Below the pieces are notes generated by a model. The model saw only the letters and a list, made by a program, of their open reading frames with translations. It was not told the origin of the DNA and made no database searches. A program made the position numbers and the translations under genes. Shown here one piece after another: positions 51,629-60,815 of a stretch of 64,000 nt of DNA (the first letter of the stretch is position 1; every line of letters begins with the position of its first letter). This DNA comes from Pseudopedobacter sp039918235 (lineage in GTDB: Bacteria; Bacteroidota; Bacteroidia; Sphingobacteriales; Sphingobacteriaceae), in assembly GCA_039918235.1 (NCBI GenBank), contig JBDSHZ010000087.1, forward strand, positions 1 through 64,000, given 5' to 3'.

Positions 51629-52990
51629 TTAAACAAAAGCACTAAATCCAGTTATTGCTCTGCCAACAATTAATGAGTTAATTTCCTTTGTTCCTTCATA
51701 AGAATAGATTGCTTCGGCATCGGCCACAAAACGGGCGACATCATACTCTAATAAAATTCCGTTGCCACCCATTACTTCTCTGGCTTTACTCACCACATCC
51801 CGAGTTCTTAGGCTACAGAATACTTTTGCTAGAGAGGCGTGTTCATCTGTTAATTTACCTTGATCCTGTAATTTAGAAAGCTGAAACACCATGGTTTGCA
51901 TGGCCGTTAAATTGGATAACATTTCAACCAAATGATTTTGTATCAATTGAAAAGAAGCTATTGGTTTACTGAACTGTTTCCGAACCCTAGTATATTTTAA
52001 TGCACTTTCATAAGCTCCTCTGGCAACTCCAACTGCCATCCAGGCAACGCCTGCCCTGGTCATTTGCAATACTTTTGCTACATCTTTGAACGAATCACAA
52101 TTTTGCAGGCGATTCTCCTCTTTCACCTCACAATTTGTTAAGGTGATCAATCCGTTCTGCACTATTCTCAAAGCCATTTTATCTTTAATCTTCTCCACGG
52201 CAAAACCTTTTGTTCCCTTTTCTATCACAAAACCTTTCACCTGATGATCAGCCAAATCTCTTGCCCAAACAATATTCACATCAGCAAAAGTAGCATTGCC
52301 AATCCATTTTTTCTGTCCGTTTAAAACCCAAGTATCGCCCTCTCTTTTTGCGGTAGTGGTTAATCCGCCTGCCACTGCCGAACCTACTTCAGGTTCTGTT
52401 AAACCAAAGGAACCTATCAATTCCATTTTTTGCATTTTAGGAAGCCAACGTTGCCTTTGCTCTTCTGAACCACAGATATATATTGAACCCATGGCTAAGC
52501 CGCTCTGAACGCCGAAAAACGTAGCGATAGAAGCATCTATCCTGCCCATTTCAGCGGCGATAATTCCTTCCATCAAAAAAGACCGGTTAGGGCAACCATA
52601 GCCTTCATAAGTTAAACCACAAATGTTGAGCGCTGCCAACTTGGGGATAATTTCCATCGGAAATTCTGCCCGCAACCAATATTCGTTTACAATGGGTTTA
52701 ATTTCTTTTTCTAAAAAGCTCCTCACCTCTAATTGCAGTACCCGGTCTTCATCTGATAGAGAAGCGGATAGGTCATAAAAATCACCATTGATACGTGGAA
52801 GTTCCTTTTGCTTTTTGGCAGTACTTTTCATCATTTTTTTGAGGCCTTGCAATTGACCTTCATCCAAATGACTAAAAGCATTCATCATTTCCTGTAAATC
52901 AACTTTTTTTGAAATGGCTTCTAGTTGAGCAAAATCTATATTTTTAAACAGCTTGTAGCCGTTTTTTACTTTAGAAAAGATACTTGACAT
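51629..52990 (-). CDS. Acyl-CoA dehydrogenase, glutaryl-CoA dehydrogenase-like
   Basis: 453 residues. Three-domain acyl-CoA dehydrogenase: GSFGLTEPEVGSAVAG (FAD/substrate), WVLNGQKKWIGNA (mid domain), and a C-terminal helical domain with QLIQNHLVEML and catalytic Glu in YSYEGTKEINSLIVG, which is placed as in glutaryl-CoA dehydrogenase. An extra ~60-residue N-terminal helical segment (FAQLEAISKKVDLQEMMNAF) is not part of the core fold. The FAD enzyme oxidises an acyl-CoA; the exact chain is not decided by sequence. Confidence 0.85.
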   Translation of the reverse strand: MSSIFSKVKNGYKLFKNIDFAQLEAISKKVDLQEMMNAFSHLDEGQLQGLKKMMKSTAKKQKELPRINGDFYDLSASLSDEDRVLQLEVRSFLEKEIKPIVNEYWLRAEFPMEIIPKLAALNICGLTYEGYGCPNRSFLMEGIIAAEMGRIDASIATFFGVQSGLAMGSIYICGSEEQRQRWLPKMQKMELIGSFGLTEPEVGSAVAGGLTTTAKREGDTWVLNGQKKWIGNATFADVNIVWARDLADHQVKGFVIEKGTKGFAVEKIKDKMALRIVQNGLITLTNCEVKEENRLQNCDSFKDVAKVLQMTRAGVAWMAVGVARGAYESALKYTRVRKQFSKPIASFQLIQNHLVEMLSNLTAMQTMVFQLSKLQDQGKLTDEHASLAKVFCSLRTRDVVSKAREVMGGNGILLEYDVARFVADAEAIYSYEGTKEINSLIVGRAITGFSAFV

Positions 52991-53048
52991 AGTTTAATTA
53001 TTGGTTCAGCTCAAATTAGCAATAATAGTGCGGAAATTTTTACATCAT

Positions 53049-53074
53049 AAAAAAAGCGGCCCTAAAGTCGCTTT
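53049..53074 (-). terminator. Terminator of the peptidase gene
   Basis: On the minus strand AAAGCG pairs with CGCTTT (53074-53069 and 53058-53053), followed by seven T residues, 11 bases past the stop of the DPP4-like gene. Confidence 0.7.
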
Positions 53075-53084
53075 CTCATTTTAA

Positions 53085-55259
53085 TTACTTTGCTCCTGGA
53101 GGACAATTTTCTTTTAGGAACTTGGTGTAAGTGGTAGCAAGATGCTTGCTGGTACCTTCACCCTCAGAAATGCTGTGTGTTCTGTTTGGATAGCTCATTA
53201 ATTGAAAAGTTTTATTGTATTTAATGAGCTGATTAATCATCTGCTCGGCATTGTTGTAATGCACATTATCATCTCCAGTACCATGTACCAGTAAAAGGTT
53301 TCCTTTCAGGTTTTTAGCATGCGCTAAAGGAGAATTATCTACAAAATAATGTTTATCCTCTGGTAATAAACCCATATAACGTTCCTGATAGATATTGTCA
53401 TAATTCAGTTGGTTATCTACCGCCGCTACAGAAATTCCGGTTTTATAAATTTCAGGATATTGCATCATCAGGTTAAGGGTAGATGAACCTCCACCGCTCC
53501 ATCCCCAAACAGCAATTCTATCCGCATCAACAAAATCCCATTTCAGAATTTCCTTTGCCGCCATGGCCTGATCTCTGATATTGATGTCTCCAATGCTGTG
53601 GTAAATAGATTTACGCCATTCTCTGCCTTTAGGCGCAGGCGCGCCACGTCCTTCCACCGACATATAAATATAGCCGTCATCAGCCATGTTGCCTTGATAT
53701 AACCTGTTAAAACCAGTCCCGAAACGGTCAACTACAGTTTGGGTGGCTGGCTCTCCGTAAACATAAAAAACTACAGGATACTTCTTACCAGCATCAAAGT
53801 TTTTAGGTTTGATCATCCAACCGTCCATCTCAATTCCATCCTCGGTTTTCACTTTAAAGAATTCCACTTTTGGAATTGGATAACCTTTAGCTCTTGGATT
53901 TTCTTCGCCTCCACTTAATCTTTTATGAGAAGGTAAAGCCACTACATCATTCATTGGGAGAACTGTACTGCTAGAATAATTATGAAAAGCTAGTTTTCCG
54001 TTTGGGGAGATATCATAACTGTGTGTTCCAGTCTGATCATTTGGAGTAACTCTTGTCGCATTTCCTCCTTTAATACTTGCGCTGTATAAATATTGCTGTG
54101 TAGCGTTTTTAGGAGAAGCCATAAAATAGACCTTTCCGCCTTGCTCATCAACAAGATTTAGTTCCATGGCGTCAAATGCATCTTTGGTGATCAATTCTAC
54201 TTTTCCATCTAAACCAATTGCATAAATATGTCTCCATCCGTCTTTTTCACTTAACCAAATAAATTTCCTTCCACCCTCAATCCAAGTCCAGCCGGTAGCT
54301 CCCGCTTTGGCATCAATCCAAGCTTTTTCTGTTTCGCTATAAATCGTTTTTGAAGTATTATCGGCTACATTCATCAGCATGATCTTACTTTCATTCTGTC
54401 TTCTATTTAACTGCTGCAAAATCAATTGAGAAGAATTATTTGCCCATTCCATTCTAGGGATATAATGCTGTACGGCATCTCCGGGAACATCCATCCATTT
54501 TGTTTTGGCAGATTCAATGTTAACCACGCCTATTTTGCAAGAACTTGGATCTTCACCAACCACGGGATATTCTACCGGAACAGTAAAAGGATATAGGGAA
54601 TCCGTGGTATTCAGCATTAAATAATTTTTGATTTTTCGGGCATCAATTTGCCAATAGGCGATTGATTTACTATCTGGCGACCAACGGAAGCCGTCTCTAC
54701 AATCAAATTCCTCTTCATACACCCAATCAAAAGTTCCGTTGATCAAACGTGAAGTTCCATCTGATGTTAAAGTTTTGGTTTGCCCGGTAGCTAAATCCTC
54801 CACGTACAAATTATGTTGGCTCACATAAGCCACTTTTTTAGCATCTGGAGAGAATTTTGCAAACATTAAAGAAGATGCAGGTTTATCCTTTCCTATCTGT
54901 TTCAAAGATTTTGTATTCAAATCATACACCCAAAAATCTCCTCTGGTATCATATCTCCAAACCTTTTTGGTATTTGTATTCACCAGTAATTTTTGATTTC
55001 CGTCAGAAAAAGCAAAACGCACCACATTCAGCGCATTTTCTCCGCTTGGCGTAAGCATTTCTTTTGAAATTAATACCGAAGATTTGGAGGGATCTAACGC
55101 ATCTGTTTGCACAATGTTCCCATTGTCCACTTGCATTATTTTGTTCCCATCTAAAGACCAATAGGTTTCTTGCCCCCATTGTGCGAAAGCACTAAATGAA
55201 AAGCAAATGAACAAAGCAAAAAACAATATTTTTTTTGCGAAAGAATTTTCTGTAATCAT
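53085..55259 (-). CDS. S9 dipeptidyl peptidase IV-type protease, exported
   Basis: 724 residues with a signal peptide (to about 26, SFSAFAQ). An N-terminal beta-propeller (about 40-470; repeated WSPDSKSIAYW-type blades, FDWVYEEEFDCRDGF with the DPP4 EE motif) precedes an alpha/beta hydrolase domain (about 475-724): catalytic Ser in WGWSGGGSS (about 589), Asp in TGDDNVHY and His in NRTHSI. It removes N-terminal dipeptides, often after Pro, in the periplasm or outside. Peptide nutrition is the likely purpose, with the M28 and M61 peptidases nearby. Confidence 0.94.
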   Translation of the reverse strand: MITENSFAKKILFFALFICFSFSAFAQWGQETYWSLDGNKIMQVDNGNIVQTDALDPSKSSVLISKEMLTPSGENALNVVRFAFSDGNQKLLVNTNTKKVWRYDTRGDFWVYDLNTKSLKQIGKDKPASSLMFAKFSPDAKKVAYVSQHNLYVEDLATGQTKTLTSDGTSRLINGTFDWVYEEEFDCRDGFRWSPDSKSIAYWQIDARKIKNYLMLNTTDSLYPFTVPVEYPVVGEDPSSCKIGVVNIESAKTKWMDVPGDAVQHYIPRMEWANNSSQLILQQLNRRQNESKIMLMNVADNTSKTIYSETEKAWIDAKAGATGWTWIEGGRKFIWLSEKDGWRHIYAIGLDGKVELITKDAFDAMELNLVDEQGGKVYFMASPKNATQQYLYSASIKGGNATRVTPNDQTGTHSYDISPNGKLAFHNYSSSTVLPMNDVVALPSHKRLSGGEENPRAKGYPIPKVEFFKVKTEDGIEMDGWMIKPKNFDAGKKYPVVFYVYGEPATQTVVDRFGTGFNRLYQGNMADDGYIYMSVEGRGAPAPKGREWRKSIYHSIGDINIRDQAMAAKEILKWDFVDADRIAVWGWSGGGSSTLNLMMQYPEIYKTGISVAAVDNQLNYDNIYQERYMGLLPEDKHYFVDNSPLAHAKNLKGNLLLVHGTGDDNVHYNNAEQMINQLIKYNKTFQLMSYPNRTHSISEGEGTSKHLATTYTKFLKENCPPGAK

Positions 55260-55297
55260 TTTGTTTATTTTAATTAATTTATTGATAATGATATCTT

Positions 55298-55675
55298 TTA
55301 AAGACCGTTTACTTTTCTGAAGACACCTTCATTGATGTCGTTCACGTTAAAATTTACTAAAATACCCAATTTCAACTCTGTTATTTTTAAATAGGTTTGC
55401 AATTGTTTGTGATGTACTTTCAAGAGTGTTTCAACAGATTTCACTTCAATAATTACTTTGTTTTCCACCAATAAATCTAATCTGAATCCAGTTTCCAATT
55501 CAATATTTTCATAATATACCGGAACAGGTTCTTCAATTTTTACATTTAGATTTTCCTTTTTTAATTCATATCTTAAGGCTAAAACTTAAACTGATTCTAA
55601 AAGGCCTGGCCCCAGAGTATTATAGACCTTATAAATTGCTCCTCTTATAATATAGGATATTTCATTTTCGGTCAT
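55298..55675 (-). pseudogene. GxxExxY-family gene with in-frame stop
   Basis: From ATG 55675 the frame encodes MTENEISYIIRGAIYKVYN, then LGPGLLESV, then TAA at 55588-55586, then continues in the same frame as a normal GxxExxY protein (ETGFRLDLLVENKVIIEVKS, HHKQLQTYLKI, GILVNFNV) to 55298. The stop sits exactly where the Tyr of the name-giving Gly-x-x-Glu-x-x-Tyr motif should be. The 66-codon remainder (55498-55298) could be translated alone but lacks the motif. The family (about 125 residues) is common and mobile-looking in Bacteroidota; function unknown. A sequencing error at one base is possible. Confidence 0.8.
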
Positions 55676-55736
55676 ATTAATTTAGTTTGGTGATATTAAA
55701 TCCTTAAAATTTTATACTATTTTTTAAAATCTAATG

Positions 55737-55815
55737 CCCGCAGATTCTTCAGATTATCGCAGATTTTTCACAAAAATCAATCTGACTTTCTGCGTAAATC
55801 TTTTAAATCTGCGGG
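55737..55815. repeat. CGCAGATT inverted/tandem repeat cluster
   Basis: CCCGCAGATT (55737-55746) and AATCTGCGGG (55806-55815) form a perfect 10-bp inverted repeat. Inside are further copies of the same word: TTCAGATT (55748), CGCAGATT (55758-55765) and TCTGCG (55789, opposite direction). It lies just after the M28 peptidase stop, and 60 bases upstream of the GxxExxY pseudogene start. Similar words occur near GxxExxY genes in related genomes as far as I recall, which needs checking. It may also serve as the peptidase terminator. Confidence 0.65.
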
Positions 55816-55820
55816 ACAAA

Positions 55821-57119
55821 TCAATTAACGCCACTTACCCTGCTCGGTGTATCTTTTCCTTCTACAATAGAAGTAGAGCTAATTGCAATGGCTTTAATAA
55901 TTTCAGTAATGTTGCCAATATCCATTGATTCAAATTCATCATCAACAGAATGATAAAGTTTATCTGTGTCAATCTGGTCAGAAGAAATGGTATGTGCGGG
56001 TACGCCTAATCTTGCCAGTGTGGCATTGTCTGATCTAAAAAATAAATTCTGCTCTGGGTAAGGATCTGGGTAAAATTTAAAGTCAGTCCCTTCTAAATTT
56101 TTCTGAAGAATTTTTCCGAAATCAGAACGCTCATATCCTGTTATAAAAGCATTGTTTTTTCCAAATTTGGATTCTTTTCCAATCATCTCTATGTTGAACA
56201 TCGCTACTGTTTCATCAGGATTTAATTGTTTTGAAAAATACTGAGATCCATATCCACCAATTTCTTCTGCTGTAAAAGCAACAAAAACAATGGTACGTTC
56301 ATTATCTTTTTTCTTAGAAAAATACTTTGCCAGCTCAATCACAGCCGTGGTTCCTGATGCATCATCATCCGCACCGTTGGCTATAGAATCTTGATTTACC
56401 GCTTTCAGAATTCCTAAATGATCATAATGGCCTGAAAAAACCACGTATTCATTAGGTTTAGATTTTCCTGGCAAAACACCCACCACATTAAACATGGGTA
56501 ATGTTGAAATTTCATTTTTGAAACTCAGTTCAATACTTTGTGGAGAATCGGCAGTCATTAGCATCACCAATGTGGGTTGTTTTTTATCTTCAAAAGACCT
56601 GCTTCCTCTGCTTAAAAAAGTTTTATACCTATCAAACATGGCTTTTTGACTTCCATCTACTAATACCAACACATCTTCTTCTCCAGCAGCGAAAGCCCTG
56701 TATTTTGTCGCAAAATTATCATCCTTAGCAATGGTTAAAATTTTTGGCAAACTTGTCCATTCTACTTCCGCTTTGGCGGATGAAACAATAAAATCTGAAC
56801 TGGGAATTTCTTTTCCATTCAGTTTTAAGGTTCCACCAATAGGTTTAATGTTATTTACCACAAAACTTTGGCGGTAAGAGTTGGCTCCTTTAAAGAATTT
56901 TAAACCTGCCATCTTAAATTCTTTGGCAATAAAATCCGCCGATTTCCCAATGATTTCAGGTTGTAAGGCACTTCTGCCCATCATCTCATCAGAAGATAAA
57001 GTTTTAATCACTCTTGCTACTTCTTCTTGAGTGATGATAGACTGCGGATTTTTTCGCGAAGCGCAAGACTGGATAAATACTAAACCAGTGGCAATAATTA
57101 TTAAGTGAATCTTATTCAT
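55821..57119 (-). CDS. M28-family zinc aminopeptidase lipoprotein
   Basis: 432 residues from ATG 57119 (the frame opens 11 codons earlier inside the neighbour's stop). Lipoprotein signal (IATGLVFIQSCASRK, Cys about 19). Zinc ligands of M28: FSGHYDHLG (His), GADDDASGT (Asp), AFTAEEIGGYG (Glu pair), MFNIEMIGK (Asp/Glu site) and a late His in DKLYHSVDDEF. It trims peptides at the cell surface or periplasm. It starts 5 bases after the M61 gene, so both are co-transcribed. Confidence 0.9.
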   Translation of the reverse strand: MNKIHLIIIATGLVFIQSCASRKNPQSIITQEEVARVIKTLSSDEMMGRSALQPEIIGKSADFIAKEFKMAGLKFFKGANSYRQSFVVNNIKPIGGTLKLNGKEIPSSDFIVSSAKAEVEWTSLPKILTIAKDDNFATKYRAFAAGEEDVLVLVDGSQKAMFDRYKTFLSRGSRSFEDKKQPTLVMLMTADSPQSIELSFKNEISTLPMFNVVGVLPGKSKPNEYVVFSGHYDHLGILKAVNQDSIANGADDDASGTTAVIELAKYFSKKKDNERTIVFVAFTAEEIGGYGSQYFSKQLNPDETVAMFNIEMIGKESKFGKNNAFITGYERSDFGKILQKNLEGTDFKFYPDPYPEQNLFFRSDNATLARLGVPAHTISSDQIDTDKLYHSVDDEFESMDIGNITEIIKAIAISSTSIVEGKDTPSRVSGVN

Positions 57120-57124
57120 AAATT

Positions 57125-58948
57125 TTAGTTTAATGCTTTTGAACCTAGCCAATCTTTTCTGAAAATTTTTATTTCTGGGGTGATTTCCATCCCCAATTTT
57201 TCAAATGATACTACTTCTAAGCTTGGATTATTTGTGAGTTTGAGCGTTGTTTTTAAAGTTTCTCCGTCTCTTTGAAAAGAGACATTTACGGTTTCTCCTG
57301 GTTTTTTATTTTTTAGAAATTCATTGAGTGCAGCTACACTTTTCATTTCTGTTTCATCCATTTTAATAATCACATCTCCTGCATCTAAACCTGATATATA
57401 AAGCGGAGTTCCTATAATGGAAGCAGAACCAATGCTTATTTTTCCGTCTTTTTCTATTATTCTATTGTTTCCAATCCAAGCTTCTGTTGGTTGTGCTCTT
57501 CTGAAAACATAACCTGCACTGGCAAATAGTTTTGCGTAATCTGCTTTTTCAGATCCGTAAATATATTTGGAGAAAAACGTTCTGGCAAAATCAGGACTGC
57601 GGGTCACTTCTCCCAAAACTTTTTCCAAATCTTCCATCTGATAAGCAATCTCTGTTTTGCCATGTGCTTTCCAAACTGCGCTCATGTAATCGTCAAGTGA
57701 TAAACCAAATTGGCCTCGCAGTGTTAAATCTAATGCTAAAGCAGTAATGTCTCCATAAATATAATAGGAGCTGAAAATATTGCTGTTATTGTTTTGATCA
57801 ATGGCTACTCCAGCATCTACAAAAACCGCTCTTTGACTCATGAAAATTGGGGAATATTTATTTGCACCCGGTGAATTCAACACCGAATTAAGATACGCAC
57901 CTTGTGTTGCAATAAAATCTTCTTCAGTTTTTAAGTTAGCCCTTTCTAAAATTAAATTCCCATAATATTGCGTAAAACCTTCAGCAAACCATAAGCCATC
58001 ACTCATATTTGCTTTTTCAAAATCAAAAGGCTCTAAGGTTTTTGGGCGCATGCGTTCCACATTCCAAGAGTGGAAATATTCATGAGAAACGGTTCCTAAA
58101 ACTCCATCAAAAGAATCTTCTAAACTTTCCCCACGATTGGTAATGACTGTAGAATTTCTGTGCTCCATTCCATCTCCGGCATTTCCGGGCATCACATCAA
58201 TCAAGAGACGGTATTGGCCGTCGTCATATTTTGGCAACTCACCATAAACTCCCTGTGCTTCATTTACTACTTTTTTTACTTTACTTTCAAAATCTGATAA
58301 GGTTTGCTCATTTGTTCTGCCATGAAAAACAATATTTACCTGTTGCCTTAATCCGTCAGGATTTTGAACTTCCCAACTTTTTAAATGATAATCAGCAATT
58401 TCAGTTGGGCTATCCATAAAGTATTGAAGATTTGGTGCGGTATAGAAACCGTTTTCCAGCTTTAGTTGAGTGGCAACTTTCCACTTAGCTGGCAATAAAA
58501 ACTTTACCTGCATTGCCCTATCCTGTAAAGATGGAGCCCACAAAAAAGTGGCTGGCATATTCAGATGTGCATGGCGAGTATCAATCCCGGCATAAGTTCC
58601 ATCAACCCAGTTCCCAAAAAGAGTATAACTGATTTTTACTTTATCCTGATGCTGTGGCACTTCATAAACATCTCCTTCAACCTGTTTAATATCAATCTCA
58701 GAACCATCGTTATTGTAGGCATGAATATCATAAACATTTTTCCCAAACTCATGCGTGGCATAACGGCCTGGCGAAGAACGGCTCATCCTTAATTTTAAAG
58801 TCCCCGTAGGAACATTAGGAATAAACATGGTGATAAAGGCTTCGTGATGAACAGCATTTTCAAAAGAAACAGTGTATTGAATGGCATCCTGCGCTTTACA
58901 AAATTGTGCAAAAGCCAGAAAAATAATAAATGTGCAAATTCTCTTCAT
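57125..58948 (-). CDS. M61-family metallopeptidase with PDZ domain
   Basis: 607 residues from ATG 58948 (TTG 58954 is an alternative). Signal peptide (FIIFLAFAQFCKAQ). The N-terminal beta domain is followed by the catalytic region with HEYFHSWN (HExxH, Zn) and NVERMRPKTLEPF, then a C-terminal PDZ domain (about 505-575; GTPLYISGLDAGDVIIKMDE). It is a glycyl aminopeptidase-type enzyme. Co-transcribed with the M28 gene; the pair with the DPP4-type protease makes an extracytoplasmic peptide-degrading group. Confidence 0.92.
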   Translation of the reverse strand: MKRICTFIIFLAFAQFCKAQDAIQYTVSFENAVHHEAFITMFIPNVPTGTLKLRMSRSSPGRYATHEFGKNVYDIHAYNNDGSEIDIKQVEGDVYEVPQHQDKVKISYTLFGNWVDGTYAGIDTRHAHLNMPATFLWAPSLQDRAMQVKFLLPAKWKVATQLKLENGFYTAPNLQYFMDSPTEIADYHLKSWEVQNPDGLRQQVNIVFHGRTNEQTLSDFESKVKKVVNEAQGVYGELPKYDDGQYRLLIDVMPGNAGDGMEHRNSTVITNRGESLEDSFDGVLGTVSHEYFHSWNVERMRPKTLEPFDFEKANMSDGLWFAEGFTQYYGNLILERANLKTEEDFIATQGAYLNSVLNSPGANKYSPIFMSQRAVFVDAGVAIDQNNNSNIFSSYYIYGDITALALDLTLRGQFGLSLDDYMSAVWKAHGKTEIAYQMEDLEKVLGEVTRSPDFARTFFSKYIYGSEKADYAKLFASAGYVFRRAQPTEAWIGNNRIIEKDGKISIGSASIIGTPLYISGLDAGDVIIKMDETEMKSVAALNEFLKNKKPGETVNVSFQRDGETLKTTLKLTNNPSLEVVSFEKLGMEITPEIKIFRKDWLGSKALN

Positions 58949-59057
58949 GAGCAATACTAATTTTAAAGCAATGAATTTAAGATAAATATTGCGGAAATAG
59001 GGAATGTAAACGAATTGTGATCATGTAGATAGATTGAAAGTCTACAGAATTTGGTCA

Positions 59058-59091
59058 TAAAAAAAGCCTATGGTTTAAATCATAGGCTTTT
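59058..59091 (-). terminator. Terminator of the DUF4407 gene
   Basis: AAAAGCCTATG (59062-59072) and CATAGGCTTTT (59081-59091) are perfect complements around GTTTAAAT. Read on the minus strand they are followed by a T-run, directly past the DUF4407 stop. Confidence 0.85.
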
Positions 59092-59096
59092 GATAT

Positions 59097-60209
59097 TTAA
59101 ACATCTTCTTCCAAATACCTACTTGCTTTCCTTTTAATCAGCACTTTATGCTTATCACTTTCAACATCGTTTCTGGTATCGTGAACATTATCTGCCACTG
59201 CAATATGATGATCTTTTTCTTTACTGCTCTGGTAAATCCCTACTTCTTCTACATCTGCCAATGCCACATCATAAGGTCCTTTATCGCTCATCAACTTTAC
59301 AAAAACCGGTAGACATTCCAATAAAATGAACAAAAAGGAAATAAAGGAAATGGCCAAATAAGTATCAATATCTCTACTGCCATCAGGATTAAAGGAAAGT
59401 TGCCCCAAAGCGTAATTTCTATCTGCAAAACCTGCAACGTTTGATAAACTGTCTAACTGGGTTTCATTAAATAGTTTTGTACTGTTTAAACCTTCTATCT
59501 CTTTTCTGGTATTGATGATTTTATCCATCTGGTCTAAATCAGTTCTCACCTGAACCAGCCGCTCTACTTTTTGGTTCACAACAGCTTCTTTTTGCTTCGC
59601 ATAAGTTCCGTAGCCGTTAATGCCACTGGTCTGATTGGTTTTATCTCCAAAAACCTCCTGATTTAAGATAAACCTAGAGCGGTTAATGTCCTTTTCTAAA
59701 GAATCCTTTTCAGATTTTAAATCCTGAAATTTAGTGAGTTCTAAATTGTATTTATTGGTAAAAGCCTTATTCAAGGTGTCAATTTTTGAGCGTTGGCCAT
59801 TCAAATAACTCGTTTTTAACTTCTGGCGGATTTCTTTATCGAAAATTTTCAATTCCAAAGGGCGTGAAATCACAATCCCAATCATGATAGCCAATAAAAT
59901 ACGGGGCATAGCCTGCAAAATCTGATGATTTGTACTTCCGGTTTTTTTGATGCTGGCAACAATGTACCTATCCATATTAAAAATAGCCAAACCCCAAATC
60001 AGACCAAAGAAAATAGCAAAAAACATGGCTGCTGTACTTCCAGAAAAAACGAAATACATGGCATATCCTCCTGATAAACAGGCGAACAAAGCGGTGAAGA
60101 AAATGGTAGCCCCAATACCTACATATTTATTATGCTCGGTTGGGTATTTTTTTAAGGTATCAATATGGGCTCCTGAACAGAACCAAAAGAAGTCGGTGAC
60201 TTTTTTCAT
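59097..60209 (-). CDS. DUF4407 membrane protein
   Basis: 370 residues from ATG 60209. Starts KKVTDFFWFCSGAHIDTLKKYPTEHNKYVGIG, the DUF4407 signature, with four membrane helices: two near the N-terminus (about 32-52, 55-75), one at about 100-118 and one at about 285-305. Between them lies a long, charged helical region (about 130-275), probably coiled coil on the outside. The function of the family is unknown; predicted to be an inner-membrane sensor or structural protein. No operon partner is visible. Confidence 0.85.
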   Translation of the reverse strand: MKKVTDFFWFCSGAHIDTLKKYPTEHNKYVGIGATIFFTALFACLSGGYAMYFVFSGSTAAMFFAIFFGLIWGLAIFNMDRYIVASIKKTGSTNHQILQAMPRILLAIMIGIVISRPLELKIFDKEIRQKLKTSYLNGQRSKIDTLNKAFTNKYNLELTKFQDLKSEKDSLEKDINRSRFILNQEVFGDKTNQTSGINGYGTYAKQKEAVVNQKVERLVQVRTDLDQMDKIINTRKEIEGLNSTKLFNETQLDSLSNVAGFADRNYALGQLSFNPDGSRDIDTYLAISFISFLFILLECLPVFVKLMSDKGPYDVALADVEEVGIYQSSKEKDHHIAVADNVHDTRNDVESDKHKVLIKRKASRYLEEDV

Positions 60210-60340
60210 CAAATAAAATTTTTCAAATCTTCACAAAGAACGCAATTTCTTTACAATTCATATCACCTACAATTTTCATGCGAAAATTGCAAATCCTCAA
60301 TCTATTTAGTTTCCTAGTAAGTGTTAATGGGTATTGTAAA

Positions 60341-60358
60341 ATACGCATTACTACGTAT
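60341..60358. promoter_or_regulatory. Short operator-like inverted repeat
   Basis: ATACG (60341-60345) and CGTAT (60354-60358) are inverted copies 8 bases apart, 46 bases before the start at 60405. Dyad size and position fit a repressor or activator site, but no cognate regulator is near. Confidence 0.3.
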
Positions 60359-60404
60359 ATGAAATAAAACAAATCAGCTTTAATTTTACATAAAATATAC
60401 AGAC

Positions 60405-60785
60405 ATGATATTAAAAAACTTTACCAAAACATTTTTACTGATTGCATTAATGTTTATCAGCTTTAAAAGTTTTTCTCAAAAGAAACAAATCTTAACTGAT
60501 GAAGAACAGGTGCAGGAAGAAGTAAGTAAAGAAGTGGAAGCTACCTTTAAGAGCGAGGATTTTTTAAAGAAGAAAAATAAAAAATTCGCTGCTGTAAGTG
60601 GCTATATAGTTACTGATATCTCCGTGGTTAAGAATGGGAAAGTAGCCACTTTCTTTAAAGTAGATACTGATATTAAGAACATTGATTTCTTTGAATTCTT
60701 ATCAGATTACTTATTAGACTATAAGTTCAACTTTAAACTACCTAAACAACAAAAATATAAAATCAGACAAACCATAGAATTTTAA
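60405..60785 (+). CDS. Small secreted hypothetical protein
   Basis: 126 residues. Signal peptide (to about 25, SFKSFSQ) followed by a charged, helical segment (ILTDEEQVQEEVSKEVEA) and a mixed domain with the closing LPKQQKYKIRQTIEF. No cysteine, no known motif. It precedes the propeller gene by 30 bases, so they may be expressed together. Function not recognised. Confidence 0.65.
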   Translation: MILKNFTKTFLLIALMFISFKSFSQKKQILTDEEQVQEEVSKEVEATFKSEDFLKKKNKKFAAVSGYIVTDISVVKNGKVATFFKVDTDIKNIDFFEFLSDYLLDYKFNFKLPKQQKYKIRQTIEF

Positions 60786-60815
60786 AATCAATCAAATAAC
60801 ACAAACAAAAAAACC

